Positions 30,607 through 37,830 of a stretch of 41,126 bases of DNA are shown here, one piece after another. Numbering within the stretch: position 1 is the first letter of the stretch; the number at the start of each line of letters is the position of its first letter. Source of the DNA: a virus; IMG/VR virus record IMGVR_UViG_3300022885_000039, positions 1 through 41,126 of that record. One strand, 5' to 3'. Both the position numbers and the translations under genes were made by a program. The notes under the pieces are model-generated. The model ran no database searches and was not told where the DNA came from. It saw nothing but the letters and a program-made list of their open reading frames with translations.

Positions 30607-31653
30607 ATGACCTACGGTAAGTTCGAAATCCTTTATCAAAATATTTTAGAATCCTATAACAAGCCAACAAGAATTGTAAAAACGATTAAAGTTGGTGATA
30701 ATCAATATAAGATTGATCGAGAAATGCCCGATGGTAGCATTATGCGAAGTCCAGAAACATATGATTCTGACATGTTATCTAGAGTCCTAAAAACCTCGGA
30801 AGATATTTTAAAAAATTATGAAGACAATTTAGAAAACCAAAGAATGGAAGAAGAAGAAAAATCTTCTCCTGATTACGAAGAACCAGAAGAAGATTTTGAA
30901 ACCGTTGGATTATCTGGTGAATATTGGTTCGATGATAATGGAACTACCATGTATGCCGATGCTAATGTTAGTGACATGAACCATGAAGCATATGTCGTCC
31001 AAAAATGTGCATCAGAAGTTCTATCCTACTTTGATATGGGATATGAAGATGATCCTAACCTAGAACAAAATGAAGATGCTATTCTACAATATATAGTAGA
31101 TAACGGTGACTACGAAGATGATGAAGATCAATACGAAGCACTAAAACTTATGAAACATGATCCAGCCGATGCCATGATTGATTATCTTAAAAAACAAGGT
31201 GTTGAAAATGCAAACGATTTAGTTATGCACGGATATGGATGCACTAACGATTCTCGGGAATATGCTATTAAGAATTGGGGATGGTCTAGAGTTGCTGGAG
31301 ATTCGATAGAAACAAAAGAATTAACCCGAGATACTTTAAAGACTATTGCCCGAGGAATTAGTAATGCACTTGACGAAGAGGGTAAAATATATGAATATGA
31401 AAGTAACCCCGAAATTCTCGATCAACATCAATATACCATATCAACTTATTTCGGTAATCGATATGACATCACTCTAACAGATATGGAAAGTGGCAATGTT
31501 CAAGGACTAGAACGATCCGATTTAGAAGTTAAGGCAACAGCAGCAACTCAACAAGTGAGACAAATGGATATAGATAGTATGCCTTCATATTATCGAAATA
31601 AAGGAGTTATAGGAGATTCTTACATTTTGCATTATATGAAAGAACTCGACTAA
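30607..31653 (+). CDS. acidic tagged protein
   Basis: 348 residues. The start MTYGKFEILYQNILESYNK matches the KFxxLxxxILE tag of the 33109 protein and the internal motif of the 24826 protein, with ILE-S as a possible prohead-protease site. The body is very acidic, with several Glu/Asp runs (about 78-100 and 140-180), and contains YGCTNDSREYAIKNWGWSR (about 205-223). The C-terminal half (YTISTYFGNRYDITLTDMES) is beta-rich. No enzyme motif is present. Its start is 18 nt from the divergent spanin gene. Acidic packaged proteins are common in T4-like heads, but this role is inferred. Confidence 0.65.
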   Translation: MTYGKFEILYQNILESYNKPTRIVKTIKVGDNQYKIDREMPDGSIMRSPETYDSDMLSRVLKTSEDILKNYEDNLENQRMEEEEKSSPDYEEPEEDFETVGLSGEYWFDDNGTTMYADANVSDMNHEAYVVQKCASEVLSYFDMGYEDDPNLEQNEDAILQYIVDNGDYEDDEDQYEALKLMKHDPADAMIDYLKKQGVENANDLVMHGYGCTNDSREYAIKNWGWSRVAGDSIETKELTRDTLKTIARGISNALDEEGKIYEYESNPEILDQHQYTISTYFGNRYDITLTDMESGNVQGLERSDLEVKATAATQQVRQMDIDSMPSYYRNKGVIGDSYILHYMKELD

Positions 31654-31660
31654 GTAATTT
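31651..31660 (+). promoter_or_regulatory. late-promoter-like box TAAGTAATTT
   Basis: The box lies 1 nt before the ATG at 31662 and overlaps the previous stop codon. With the preceding C it reads CTAAGTAATT, one base off ATAAGTAATT. Confidence 0.4.
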
Positions 31661-31661
31661 C

Positions 31662-32084
31662 ATGTCATCTAAATTTAACGACCTTTTTAAACAATCATAT
31701 ATTCGATTATTCGAAGAAGAATTTCCACCTAAAGATTTTCCCGAAGAAGAGGATGAATTAAATTCACCCGAAAATGTAGTAAAGCCTAAAAATGTTCCAA
31801 ATCCGATGGAAGACGAAGAACAAGATTTTGGAGACGATTTTGCACCTGTTGATCTCCCAGAGGATAACGGTAGTCAATTACCAGATCCTAAAGAATCTGA
31901 GACAGTTACTATCAATCTTCTTAATACCTTTATTGATTTTATGAATCTACCTGAAAATACTAAACAAGAATTTTTAAGAAGTTATACATCACCAACTGCT
32001 AGAGCTAATTCTGAAAATTATAAAACTATGTTAGATGTTTTAAAAAGTATTACTAATGAAAAACTACCAGAACAAATCATTTAA
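31662..32084 (+). CDS. acidic tagged protein
   Basis: 140 residues. MSSKFNDLFKQSYIRLFEE is an F-x-x-L-F tag with LFE as the putative cleavage site. Residues 20-80 are acidic and Pro-rich (EEEDELNSPENVVKPKN, DFAPVDLPEDNGSQ), likely disordered. The last 50 residues form a helical domain (TINLLNTFIDFMNLPENTKQEFLRSY). No family is recognised. It follows the 30607 gene by 8 nt, with a late box in between. Similar acidic linker proteins in phages may be packaged or act as scaffolds; there is no direct evidence here. Confidence 0.6.
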   Translation: MSSKFNDLFKQSYIRLFEEEFPPKDFPEEEDELNSPENVVKPKNVPNPMEDEEQDFGDDFAPVDLPEDNGSQLPDPKESETVTINLLNTFIDFMNLPENTKQEFLRSYTSPTARANSENYKTMLDVLKSITNEKLPEQII

Positions 32085-32087
32085 TAT

Positions 32088-32115
32088 TTGACTTTTAGAA
32101 AAATTACTTTATTAT
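32088..32115 (+). promoter_or_regulatory. promoter of the 32125 gene
   Basis: TTGACT (32088-32093), a 16-bp spacer and TATTAT (32110-32115), then 9 nt to the ATG. Confidence 0.55.
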
Positions 32116-32124
32116 AAATTCATA

Positions 32125-32406
32125 ATGAGTAAAGAAATTATATCAATTGAATTAACAAATGAAGAATATAGAACTATTCTCGAATCTTTATTGTTTTCTT
32201 GTTCTTTGGATGTTTCTTCAAAATGGTATGAAGAAGATGTCATGATTACAAAAGATCTTGCTATTCGATTGAGAACAACACGACCCGACATTTTAACCGA
32301 AAACGTAAAAGTTGTCACAAATATCAACTCGATTGATATCATGGACGACAACCACACCGACGAACTTCTAGAATTTTTTCCAGAAATAGTTGAAAAAATA
32401 AAATAG
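32125..32406 (+). CDS. small hypothetical protein
   Basis: 93 residues starting MSKEIISIELTNEEYRTIL, a beta strand and helix. The middle SSKWYEEDVMITKDLAIRLRTTRP is charged, and the C-terminus is acidic (DDNHTDELLEFFPEIVEKIK). It has no tag, metal site or membrane helix. It is preceded by a TTGACT-16-TATTAT promoter, so it is probably expressed with the early/middle set, unlike the tagged gene upstream. The next promoter begins inside its last codons. Confidence 0.6.
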   Translation: MSKEIISIELTNEEYRTILESLLFSCSLDVSSKWYEEDVMITKDLAIRLRTTRPDILTENVKVVTNINSIDIMDDNHTDELLEFFPEIVEKIK

Positions 32407-32417
32407 TGGTGTATATA
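32390..32417 (+). promoter_or_regulatory. promoter of the P-loop kinase gene
   Basis: TTGAAA (32390-32395), 16 bp, TATATA (32412-32417), then 8 nt to the ATG. It overlaps the end of the previous reading frame. Confidence 0.5.
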
Positions 32418-32425
32418 TTGTTGAT

Positions 32426-33088
32426 ATGAAAATTTGTGTAACAGGTTCGTCTAATTTAGGAAAAACTACATATATCCGAGATTTCTTGAAAAAATGGCCG
32501 ATGTATACAACGCCAGAAAAATCCTACAGGGATGTAATCGAAGAAAAAAATTTGATAATTAATGAAAATGGTAGCGAAGAGTCTCAAAAAATTATTCTCG
32601 ATGCCTTGATCGACCAATGCACCGCTCATTCTAAAGACGACATGGTAATTTTTGACCGATGTGTTCTAGATAATCTAGCATATACATCTTGGTTGCACAT
32701 CAATGATAAAGTATCGAAAAAGTTTTTGGATACTACTAGAGATATCGTCCAAGAATGCTTGAAATTGTATGATCTTCTATTTTTCTTTCCTATTACCAAA
32801 TTTTCCGAAATTGCCATCGAATCTGATGGTCTTAGGAGCACCGATCCGAAATATCGGGAAGAAATCGATCAATTGTTTAAAGCGTTTCAAACATCATATC
32901 ATTCAGGTGATGGGAGAGTATTCCCAACTGGGGAATGTCCTGCAATGATAGAGATTTTTGGTAACCCCGAACAGAGAATTGCGTTAACATCTCTTTACAT
33001 TACCAAAGATGGAACTCATTATGGCGACGAAGACAGTTTGATGTCTGACATCACCATGCCTCCTGAAAAAAGCATTATTGTCCCTTAA
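32426..33088 (+). CDS. P-loop nucleoside/nicotinamide kinase-like protein
   Basis: 220 residues. ICVTGSSNLGKTTYIRDFL has a GxxNxGKTT P-loop (6-14). DDMVIFDRCVLDNLAYTSW (about 71-89) is the acidic strand plus DR motif of deoxynucleoside and NadR-like kinases. LYDLLFFFPITKF and LRSTDPKYREEIDQLF are in the place of the lid region with LRS. Such AAA_28/NadR-like proteins phosphorylate nucleosides or ribosyl-nicotinamide. The sequence alone does not settle the substrate. The last 50 residues, after GNPEQRIALTSLYI, may be an added tail. It has its own near-leaderless promoter. Confidence 0.68.
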   Translation: MKICVTGSSNLGKTTYIRDFLKKWPMYTTPEKSYRDVIEEKNLIINENGSEESQKIILDALIDQCTAHSKDDMVIFDRCVLDNLAYTSWLHINDKVSKKFLDTTRDIVQECLKLYDLLFFFPITKFSEIAIESDGLRSTDPKYREEIDQLFKAFQTSYHSGDGRVFPTGECPAMIEIFGNPEQRIALTSLYITKDGTHYGDEDSLMSDITMPPEKSIIVP

Positions 33089-33093
33089 AAAGC

Positions 33094-33103
33094 ATAAGTA
33101 ATT
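33094..33103 (+). promoter_or_regulatory. late-promoter-like box ATAAGTAATT
   Basis: An exact ATAAGTAATT lies 5 nt before the ATG at 33109. Confidence 0.55.
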
Positions 33104-33108
33104 TATAT

Positions 33109-33894
33109 ATGAACAAGACTAAATTTGATATTTTCGTTGAAAATATTTTAGATATTACCGAGGGTAGAAAACCAAAAACGTACAACAAGATGGTTATTGA
33201 TTTTGATAAACTTGAAAATGATGTCAACACTTTACCTGATAGTAACCCCTTTAAAAAGATTTATACATTCGCTCTGAGAGGATTGAAGCAGTATAACGAC
33301 AATGAGTATTTTTCTAACGAAGAAATGTCTGGAGAATCTAAGACTTTACCAGAATGGGAAGAAGCTATAGTCAATGCATATTCGGGACAAGCCCTAAGCT
33401 CTATAGAGAAAATTCGTTTCGCCGAAAGATTTTTTAATTTTGTTAAAGACCCAGATCGTCAGTATTTTTCCGAATATGTTGGGGAAATCCCTGCTGATAA
33501 ACGTGTTGAAAGTGTTCAACAACACATTTACGATTTTATCCATCAATCCGAAAGTGGTTCTGCGTCGGTTGAAGAAGTTGTTCAGTATATTGAACGTTAC
33601 GGCCATGATGCCAACGAAGTTAAAGATATTATCCAAAAAATGGTATCAGATAATCAAATATCCAACGAAGATAATATATTAACCGTATTACAAGACCCAT
33701 CTTTAGATTCTTTGGACCCCGAAGAGAGTGATCTAGAAAGTTCTGGTGATGATATGGAAGCATTCCGAGATGAAACAGGTGAAGATGAAGACCCTGAATC
33801 TGGTATTTCCGACGACATTGCCGCAGAATTAGGAATCGATAAAAACGATCCGTTCGGTGATGAACAGTTTTTATCGGATAACGAATCTTACTAA
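33109..33894 (+). CDS. tagged protein with a winged-helix-like middle
   Basis: 261 residues. MNKTKFDIFVENILDITEG is the KFxxFxxxIL tag, with ITE-G as a good (I/L)xE prohead-protease site. The middle (about 125-190, QQHIYDFIHQSESGSASVEEVVQYIERYG, DIIQKMVSDNQISNEDNIL) looks like a small winged helix. The C-terminal 60 residues are very acidic and Ser-rich. The exact late box just upstream suggests late expression, so packaging or head morphogenesis is plausible. Specific function is unknown. Confidence 0.65.
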   Translation: MNKTKFDIFVENILDITEGRKPKTYNKMVIDFDKLENDVNTLPDSNPFKKIYTFALRGLKQYNDNEYFSNEEMSGESKTLPEWEEAIVNAYSGQALSSIEKIRFAERFFNFVKDPDRQYFSEYVGEIPADKRVESVQQHIYDFIHQSESGSASVEEVVQYIERYGHDANEVKDIIQKMVSDNQISNEDNILTVLQDPSLDSLDPEESDLESSGDDMEAFRDETGEDEDPESGISDDIAAELGIDKNDPFGDEQFLSDNESY

Positions 33895-33903
33895 TAAGTG
33901 ATT
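33894..33903 (+). promoter_or_regulatory. late-promoter-like box before RNA copy C
   Basis: ATAAGTGATT overlaps the stop region of the preceding gene and lies 6 nt before P1 of RNA copy C, the same arrangement as at copies A and B. Confidence 0.4.
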
Positions 33904-33909
33904 AAAGAT

Positions 33910-33977
33910 ATAGAGAGTTAGAAATATAATTATATAGATTATATTTCAACCCGAACAATTTGGGATTCCCTCTCTAT
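33910..33977 (+). ncRNA. HNH-associated three-way-junction RNA, copy C
   Basis: P1 pairs ATAGAGAG (33910-33917) with CTCTCTAT (33970-33977), 8 bp perfect. A TTA joint follows. P2 pairs GAAATATAAT (33921-33930) with ATTATATTTC (33938-33947), 10 bp perfect, loop TATATAG. After an AA joint, P3 is CCC/GGG (33950-33964) with loop GAACAATTT, then joint ATTCC. Relative to A and B, P3 changed from CCG/CGG to CCC/GGG and P1 and P2 pairs changed on both strands. Downstream is only a decayed HNH gene, so the RNA is preserved better than its ORF. Confidence 0.78.
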
Positions 33978-33983
33978 TTTTAA

Positions 33984-34073
33984 AAAATCATTTGGAGACG
34001 ATGTTTCCACTACACTAACCCACAATCTTCATGGTGGTGGGAGAATTTATCCAAAGGAAAAAGGATAATTTGA
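33984..34073 (+). pseudogene. HNH endonuclease remnant C
   Basis: In frame to a TGA at 34071, the DNA encodes CFHYTNPQSSWWWENLSKGKRII, which aligns with CFHYTNLQPLWASENLSKGAKF of the intact HNH proteins. The HIDH core and the N-terminal repeats are deleted, leaving the RNA element only a few nt upstream. The sequence TTTGGAGACGATGT just before it also resembles the FGEGMS-coding region of intact copies. The final TGA is part of the TTGACA of the primase promoter. Confidence 0.75.
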
Positions 34074-34097
34074 CATAATATAATTCCGTGCCATAAT
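34070..34097 (+). promoter_or_regulatory. near-leaderless promoter of primase
   Basis: TTGACA (34070-34075), 16 bp, CATAAT (34092-34097), then 5 nt to the ATG at 34103. The -35 overlaps the last codons of the HNH remnant. Confidence 0.65.
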
Positions 34098-34102
34098 ACG
34101 GT

Positions 34103-35050
34103 ATGGAATTATCCGAAGAATATGTTTTAAATGCTATATTTACCTATGCAGGTAGCCCCGAAAGAAATCGGTTTGATGGCAATTATAATTGCGGATGTCC
34201 TATTTGTAGAGAAGGAAAAAGTTGGGGTAAAAAAAAGAGATTATTCTATTACCCCAAGACTAAATCATTTTTTTGCTTCAATTGTTCAGAATCATGGACG
34301 GCTAAGAAATGGGTTCATGAAGTTTCCGGTCTTTCCTACACCGAAATGTTATCCGAAGGTGGTCAAGAAGACATTTCTATAGACATTCTACTCAATAAAC
34401 CACTTAAAAAGGTAAATTTACCATCGCTTCCAAGTGATTCTGTTAATATTTCAGATGAAACACAGATATCTTACTATAAAAAAAATAAATGGGTTCGTAA
34501 GGCTCTTTCCTACATTGAAAAGAGGCGTTTAAATACCGCGATAAATGCTCCAAAGAAGTTTTACATGAGCCTCACCGATTATACCCATAAAAACCGTCTG
34601 GTGATACCTTTCTGGGATAATGCGGGGCATATATCATTTTATCAGACTCGATCACTGGATGGATCAAATCCCAGATATCTAGGAAAGTATGGATCGGATA
34701 AAACTATATTTGGAATTGAAAAAGTAGATCCAAAATTCGAATATATCTTTTTATTCGAGGGTGCTATAGATTCCTGCTTTGTTAAAAATGGGGTTGGGTT
34801 AGCTGGATTGACTCTTTCGAAAAAACAAGAAATTCAACTGGCAGAATTTCCATTTCATCAAAAAATATGGGTTTTGGATAATATTTCGGTCACTAAAGAT
34901 GACGAAACTAAAAACAAAACTATAAAGTTGCTAAACGATGGAGAAAAAATTTTTAAATGGTCAAATCATCATAAAGATCTGAATGATTGGTGTATTCAAG
35001 ACCAAATAGATCATATTGACCCAGAAACCATTATTCAAAATCTTTACTGA
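34103..35050 (+). CDS. 61: DNA primase gp61
   Basis: 315 residues. The N-terminal zinc finger has C30, C32, C35, C58 and C61 (CGCPICREGKSW then FFCFNCSESW). The Toprim core starts about 213 with YIFLFEGAIDSCFVKNGVGLAG and continues through KIWVLDN. DnaG-type primases of T4-like phages have this order and length (T4 gp61 is 342 residues). It makes primers with the gp41 helicase, which is not in the window. Its last 7 nt overlap the convergent 35044 gene. It has its own near-leaderless promoter. Confidence 0.88.
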   Translation: MELSEEYVLNAIFTYAGSPERNRFDGNYNCGCPICREGKSWGKKKRLFYYPKTKSFFCFNCSESWTAKKWVHEVSGLSYTEMLSEGGQEDISIDILLNKPLKKVNLPSLPSDSVNISDETQISYYKKNKWVRKALSYIEKRRLNTAINAPKKFYMSLTDYTHKNRLVIPFWDNAGHISFYQTRSLDGSNPRYLGKYGSDKTIFGIEKVDPKFEYIFLFEGAIDSCFVKNGVGLAGLTLSKKQEIQLAEFPFHQKIWVLDNISVTKDDETKNKTIKLLNDGEKIFKWSNHHKDLNDWCIQDQIDHIDPETIIQNLY

Positions 35051-35664
35051 ATAGGTCCGGTGGTTTGAGCCGCATCTCTCTGTTTTTTTGGTGCCGTAAT
35101 TATGAATGTATTCAAAACTTCTTTCAATTTTTCAACTTCACCCGCAATACGGGTAATAGAATCGGTGGCTTTTCTGGTGATACCTCGAAGGACGCTACCT
35201 GCTCGATCAGAATCCGCCAAAATTCGATGAAGTGATGTAGATTTATCAGGATCATTCAGAAAATTTGCAAATTCGTCTAACTTATCAGCCCAAACTTTGA
35301 TTTGTTGAACACTTTGTTGAGTTACGCTAGGGTCAACGCCCCGAACTTCAAAATTATCATTTTCAGTTTCCGGATTTAGAGAATTTTCAAAATCGGATTG
35401 ATTTCTTTCTGGTGTGAAATCGTCGGGAGATGATCCCGTAGAGTCTTCTGACCCAGAACCATCGATAGGTTCAACGGCATCACGACCTTGTTCTCTAAGA
35501 AGTGCCGAAACAAAGCTCTTGATAAACGGAATATCGCTCTCATTTAACTCAATTGTTCGCATATTTGAATTTAAAACGCGATTTACTTCGGAATTTACCT
35601 TTTTAGATGGTTTTGGAATAAGAGATTTCATAGATTTTTTCGTGTTTTTTAATTTTACCGACAT
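35044..35664 (-). CDS. hypothetical, probably late protein
   Basis: 206 residues. The basic N-terminus (KLKNTKKSMKSLIPKPSKK) resembles a nucleic-acid-binding or packaging leader. A long Ser/Asp/Glu-rich linker follows (about 62-105). The C-terminal half is helical with QQSVQQIKVWADKLDEFANFL and GITRKATDSITRIAGEVEKLKEVL. No enzymatic motif is present. An exact ATAAGTAATT late box lies 6 nt upstream of its ATG, so a structural or assembly role is likely. It is an isolated minus-strand gene between primase and a glycosyltransferase. Confidence 0.62.
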   Translation of the reverse strand: MSVKLKNTKKSMKSLIPKPSKKVNSEVNRVLNSNMRTIELNESDIPFIKSFVSALLREQGRDAVEPIDGSGSEDSTGSSPDDFTPERNQSDFENSLNPETENDNFEVRGVDPSVTQQSVQQIKVWADKLDEFANFLNDPDKSTSLHRILADSDRAGSVLRGITRKATDSITRIAGEVEKLKEVLNTFIITAPKKQRDAAQTTGPIQ

Positions 35665-35670
35665 ATATGA

Positions 35671-35680
35671 AATTACTTAT
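35671..35680 (-). promoter_or_regulatory. late-promoter-like box ATAAGTAATT
   Basis: Exact on the minus strand, 6 nt upstream of the ATG at 35664. Confidence 0.55.
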
Positions 35681-35712
35681 TCTTTATGGTGACATATATC
35701 GAAATTATCGAC

Positions 35713-35740
35713 TTGACATTTTCATTTATTGCTTTAACAT
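35713..35740 (+). promoter_or_regulatory. near-leaderless promoter of the 35748 glycosyltransferase
   Basis: TTGACA (35713-35718), 16 bp, TAACAT (35735-35740), then 7 nt to the ATG at 35748. It supports that start over an in-frame ATG at 35667, which lies upstream of the -35 box. Confidence 0.6.
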
Positions 35741-35747
35741 AACAAAC

Positions 35748-36431
35748 ATGACAACCCTTAAAGATGTAATTGATAATTTTATTATAGTAACTGCTACCCG
35801 AGGATCGGGAACTGATTTGTTGATTAATCGACCAATCGGAACATTCTTAGAAAAAACTGGATGGGATAAAAAAACCGAAATCATCGAAAACAATAAGGAA
35901 GGACTTTCAAAATGTTACAATAAATTCTTAACAGATAAGTATAAAGGAAAATATATTTTATTTGTCCACGACGATCTGTTGATAAGCGATCTTTTTTTTG
36001 CTGAAAAAATCGCCTTGGCCTTTGATAAATATGACATCATCGGACTAGCAGGGTCTAAAACCTGTAATTTAGAATCCGATGTTACTGCATGGCACACCAT
36101 GACCGAGCGCAAAGATATGGTGGGTGAAGTTTCTCATACAAAAGATGATAAGGTTTGGACAACTTGTTTCGGACCAACGGATTCTAGGGCACTTGTGATC
36201 GATAGTCTATTTATTGGCGTGAATGTAGACATTGCCCTAGAAAAAGGTCTTAAATTCGATGAACGATTTGACTTTCACCATCTAGATATCGATTTCTCAC
36301 TAGAAGCCAATAAATTAAAAATTAAGACTGGTGTTTTTCAATTATCTGTGATACATTTCGGTCTAGGTGATTCTATGCAGTCTGAAAGATGGAAAGAATC
36401 TTCGGTAAAATTTAAGGAAAAATATAAATGA
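35748..36431 (+). CDS. GT2-like glycosyltransferase
   Basis: 227 residues from the ATG at 35748, chosen because a promoter ends 7 nt before it. It has FIIVTATRGSGTDLL, a helix GLSKCYNKFLTD, the metal motif YILFVHDDLLI (about 67-77) and ERFDFHHLDIDFSLEANKL near 182-200, the usual acceptor-side HxxDxDF element. It is a single GT-A domain. It is more than 15 kb from the main glycosyltransferase cluster and has its own promoter, so it is controlled separately. It is coupled by a 4-nt overlap to the next small gene. Donor and acceptor are unknown. Confidence 0.75.
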   Translation: MTTLKDVIDNFIIVTATRGSGTDLLINRPIGTFLEKTGWDKKTEIIENNKEGLSKCYNKFLTDKYKGKYILFVHDDLLISDLFFAEKIALAFDKYDIIGLAGSKTCNLESDVTAWHTMTERKDMVGEVSHTKDDKVWTTCFGPTDSRALVIDSLFIGVNVDIALEKGLKFDERFDFHHLDIDFSLEANKLKIKTGVFQLSVIHFGLGDSMQSERWKESSVKFKEKYK

Positions 36432-36622
36432 AATCGACAACACCAAAAAATAAAAAACCAAAGACGAAACATTCAAAATTAATCGCCGAGACCGATAAAA
36501 CTATTTTAATCCTTCGCGATGGATGGATCGATGCGAATGCAAAGGCCAAAAAAAAATGGATCGATAAGATCGATGGTGAATTGGATAATAGACTAAAATT
36601 GATGTCTTCATGGGATGGATAA
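36428..36622 (+). CDS. small basic hypothetical protein
   Basis: 64 residues, very Lys-rich (MKSTTPKNKKPKTKHSKLIAETDK) with a Trp-containing helix (DGWIDANAKAKKKWIDKIDGEL). It overlaps the upstream glycosyltransferase by 4 nt and the clamp-loader candidate by 8 nt, so all three are likely co-translated. It could be a nucleic-acid-binding accessory factor, but no family is recognised. Confidence 0.6.
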   Translation: MKSTTPKNKKPKTKHSKLIAETDKTILILRDGWIDANAKAKKKWIDKIDGELDNRLKLMSSWDG

Positions 36623-37013
36623 CTTATTTAAATTTTTAGATTTCATTTTAAAAAAATGGGGATCTGATCCTATTGTTGATACAGACACCGTTCCTCCATT
36701 TATTTTGAATAGATGGATATCTATGACGACACCCACTAATGCCATGATCGTTAATTTGACTCATAACAGATGGAACAATGTAGAAGGGGGTTCAGATTTT
36801 ATAAAATCATCTAGATTTTACCGGACCGTTTTACCCACAACTAATAAAAACGCATCATATATTAAAAAATCCGAAGCAAAGGCTATAAAGGTAGATAAAG
36901 ACGATATCAATTACTTTGACCCAGCGATCATTTGTAGAAATATGGATATATCTATGAGAGAATATATTTCATATAATAAAACACTTGCAGAATTAGAGGC
37001 TATTGGTAAATAG
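36615..37013 (+). CDS. 62: probable small clamp-loader subunit gp62
   Basis: 132 residues. MDNLFKFLDFILKKW is followed by TVPPFILNRWISMTTPTNAMIVNLTHNRW (about 26-54) and an SRFYRTVLPTTNKNASYIKK block. The PPF-x-NR-xx-SM pattern followed by the RTVLP element recalls the short gp62 proteins of marine T4-like phages, which help gp44 load the clamp. T4 gp62 itself is longer (187) and only distantly similar. The synteny evidence is weak, because no gp44 or gp45 is visible in the window. Treat this as a good guess, not a certainty. Confidence 0.5.
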   Translation: MDNLFKFLDFILKKWGSDPIVDTDTVPPFILNRWISMTTPTNAMIVNLTHNRWNNVEGGSDFIKSSRFYRTVLPTTNKNASYIKKSEAKAIKVDKDDINYFDPAIICRNMDISMREYISYNKTLAELEAIGK

Positions 37014-37019
37014 TTTTCT

Positions 37020-37403
37020 ATGATAGAACGTCCTCACAATATTGAAAACCTTAACCGTGGATTGGTTGAACTCGAAAGTTATAAAAATTCTGATATCAAC
37101 TTAGACGGTTGGGAATTAACCACTGTCCTTTATGACACCCTATTTGTGCAATACGCAGACGTATCAGCAGACGGTAGAGAAGTTAAAAGAGGCTCCCTAT
37201 ATGTGCCAATTGATGCTGTAAATTTTGCATGGAGAATTGGCAAGGTTATTTTGGCTGGAACCGATTGCAAAGTCGTCAAACAAGGAGATCATGTTATGTT
37301 CCCAAACGATAAAGGAATTAAAGCCGCGAACATCAACGGAATTTCTAACGTAATTTTCCTAAGCGAAAGTCGAATTTTTGGAGTTGTAAAACCAACAGAA
37401 TAA
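37020..37403 (+). CDS. GroES-like (gp31-type) co-chaperonin candidate
   Basis: 127 residues. The N-terminal 30 residues are followed by VLYDTLFVQYADVS, a loop REVKRGSLYVPIDAV (about 61-75) in the position of the mobile loop, and WRIGKVILAGTDCKVVKQGDHVMFPNDKG (about 77-105), very like the GxVxAxG...VKxGDxVxFP signature of GroES. T4-like phages use gp31 to fold the major capsid protein with host GroEL. The similarity is confined to the GroES barrel strands. Fusion or unrelated SH3-like barrels are possible. Confidence 0.55.
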   Translation: MIERPHNIENLNRGLVELESYKNSDINLDGWELTTVLYDTLFVQYADVSADGREVKRGSLYVPIDAVNFAWRIGKVILAGTDCKVVKQGDHVMFPNDKGIKAANINGISNVIFLSESRIFGVVKPTE

Positions 37404-37828
37404 TGGCCGGAATTTCGAGAGATGGTTTAAAATCTTCTGCGTTTAAAAACGTATTAGAAATAGTTTTTGTCCGGAGAGATAAAAATAGACGACCTACAGT
37501 CAGAAGAATGCTTATGACTCTCGATCCATTGCTTTTAAATTCAGAATTAGGTAAAAAAATTCTAAGATTCCGAAAACCTCGAAATGCACCAGCATATAAT
37601 GCAGCATCTAAAAACCTATTGGTTGTATGGGATATTATCATGCAGGATTGGAGATCAGTCCCATTAGAAAGTATCCGAATTGCTAGGACAATTCCAACCA
37701 GATCCCAGAAAAATCTCAACAATGTTCTGGAAAACAAAAAAGCACAGCACGATTTCTGGGAATATTTTAATGGAACGGTTTTAAAATGGACACCAGCACA
37801 GAAATCAGCATTTATAGATAGACCATAA
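37403..37828 (+). CDS. SH3-barrel-like (DUF2693/WYL-like) protein
   Basis: 141 residues. LEIVFVRRDKNRRPTVRRMLMTLD (about 18-41) followed by NLLVVWDIIMQDWRSVPLESIRI (about 71-93) matches my memory of phage DUF2693 proteins, with their VWD...WRS-x-xxxSI core. The rest is charged and ends in a Trp/Ala-rich tail. It overlaps the GroES-like gene by 1 nt and leaves 2 nt to the next gene, so it is in an operon. The biological role of the family is not known to me. Confidence 0.5.
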   Translation: MAGISRDGLKSSAFKNVLEIVFVRRDKNRRPTVRRMLMTLDPLLLNSELGKKILRFRKPRNAPAYNAASKNLLVVWDIIMQDWRSVPLESIRIARTIPTRSQKNLNNVLENKKAQHDFWEYFNGTVLKWTPAQKSAFIDRP

Positions 37829-37830
37829 TT

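Noticed and set aside
33910-33977. A degenerate tRNA
   Set aside because: The outer 8-bp helix and GGGATTCC look tRNA-like, but there is no anticodon arm or T-loop sequence, and the two other copies do not fit a tRNA at all.
35667-35747. 27-residue N-terminal extension of the 35748 glycosyltransferase
   Set aside because: It would start upstream of a good TTGACA-16-TAACAT promoter and overlap the late box of the divergent gene. The first GT-like strand begins after the second ATG.
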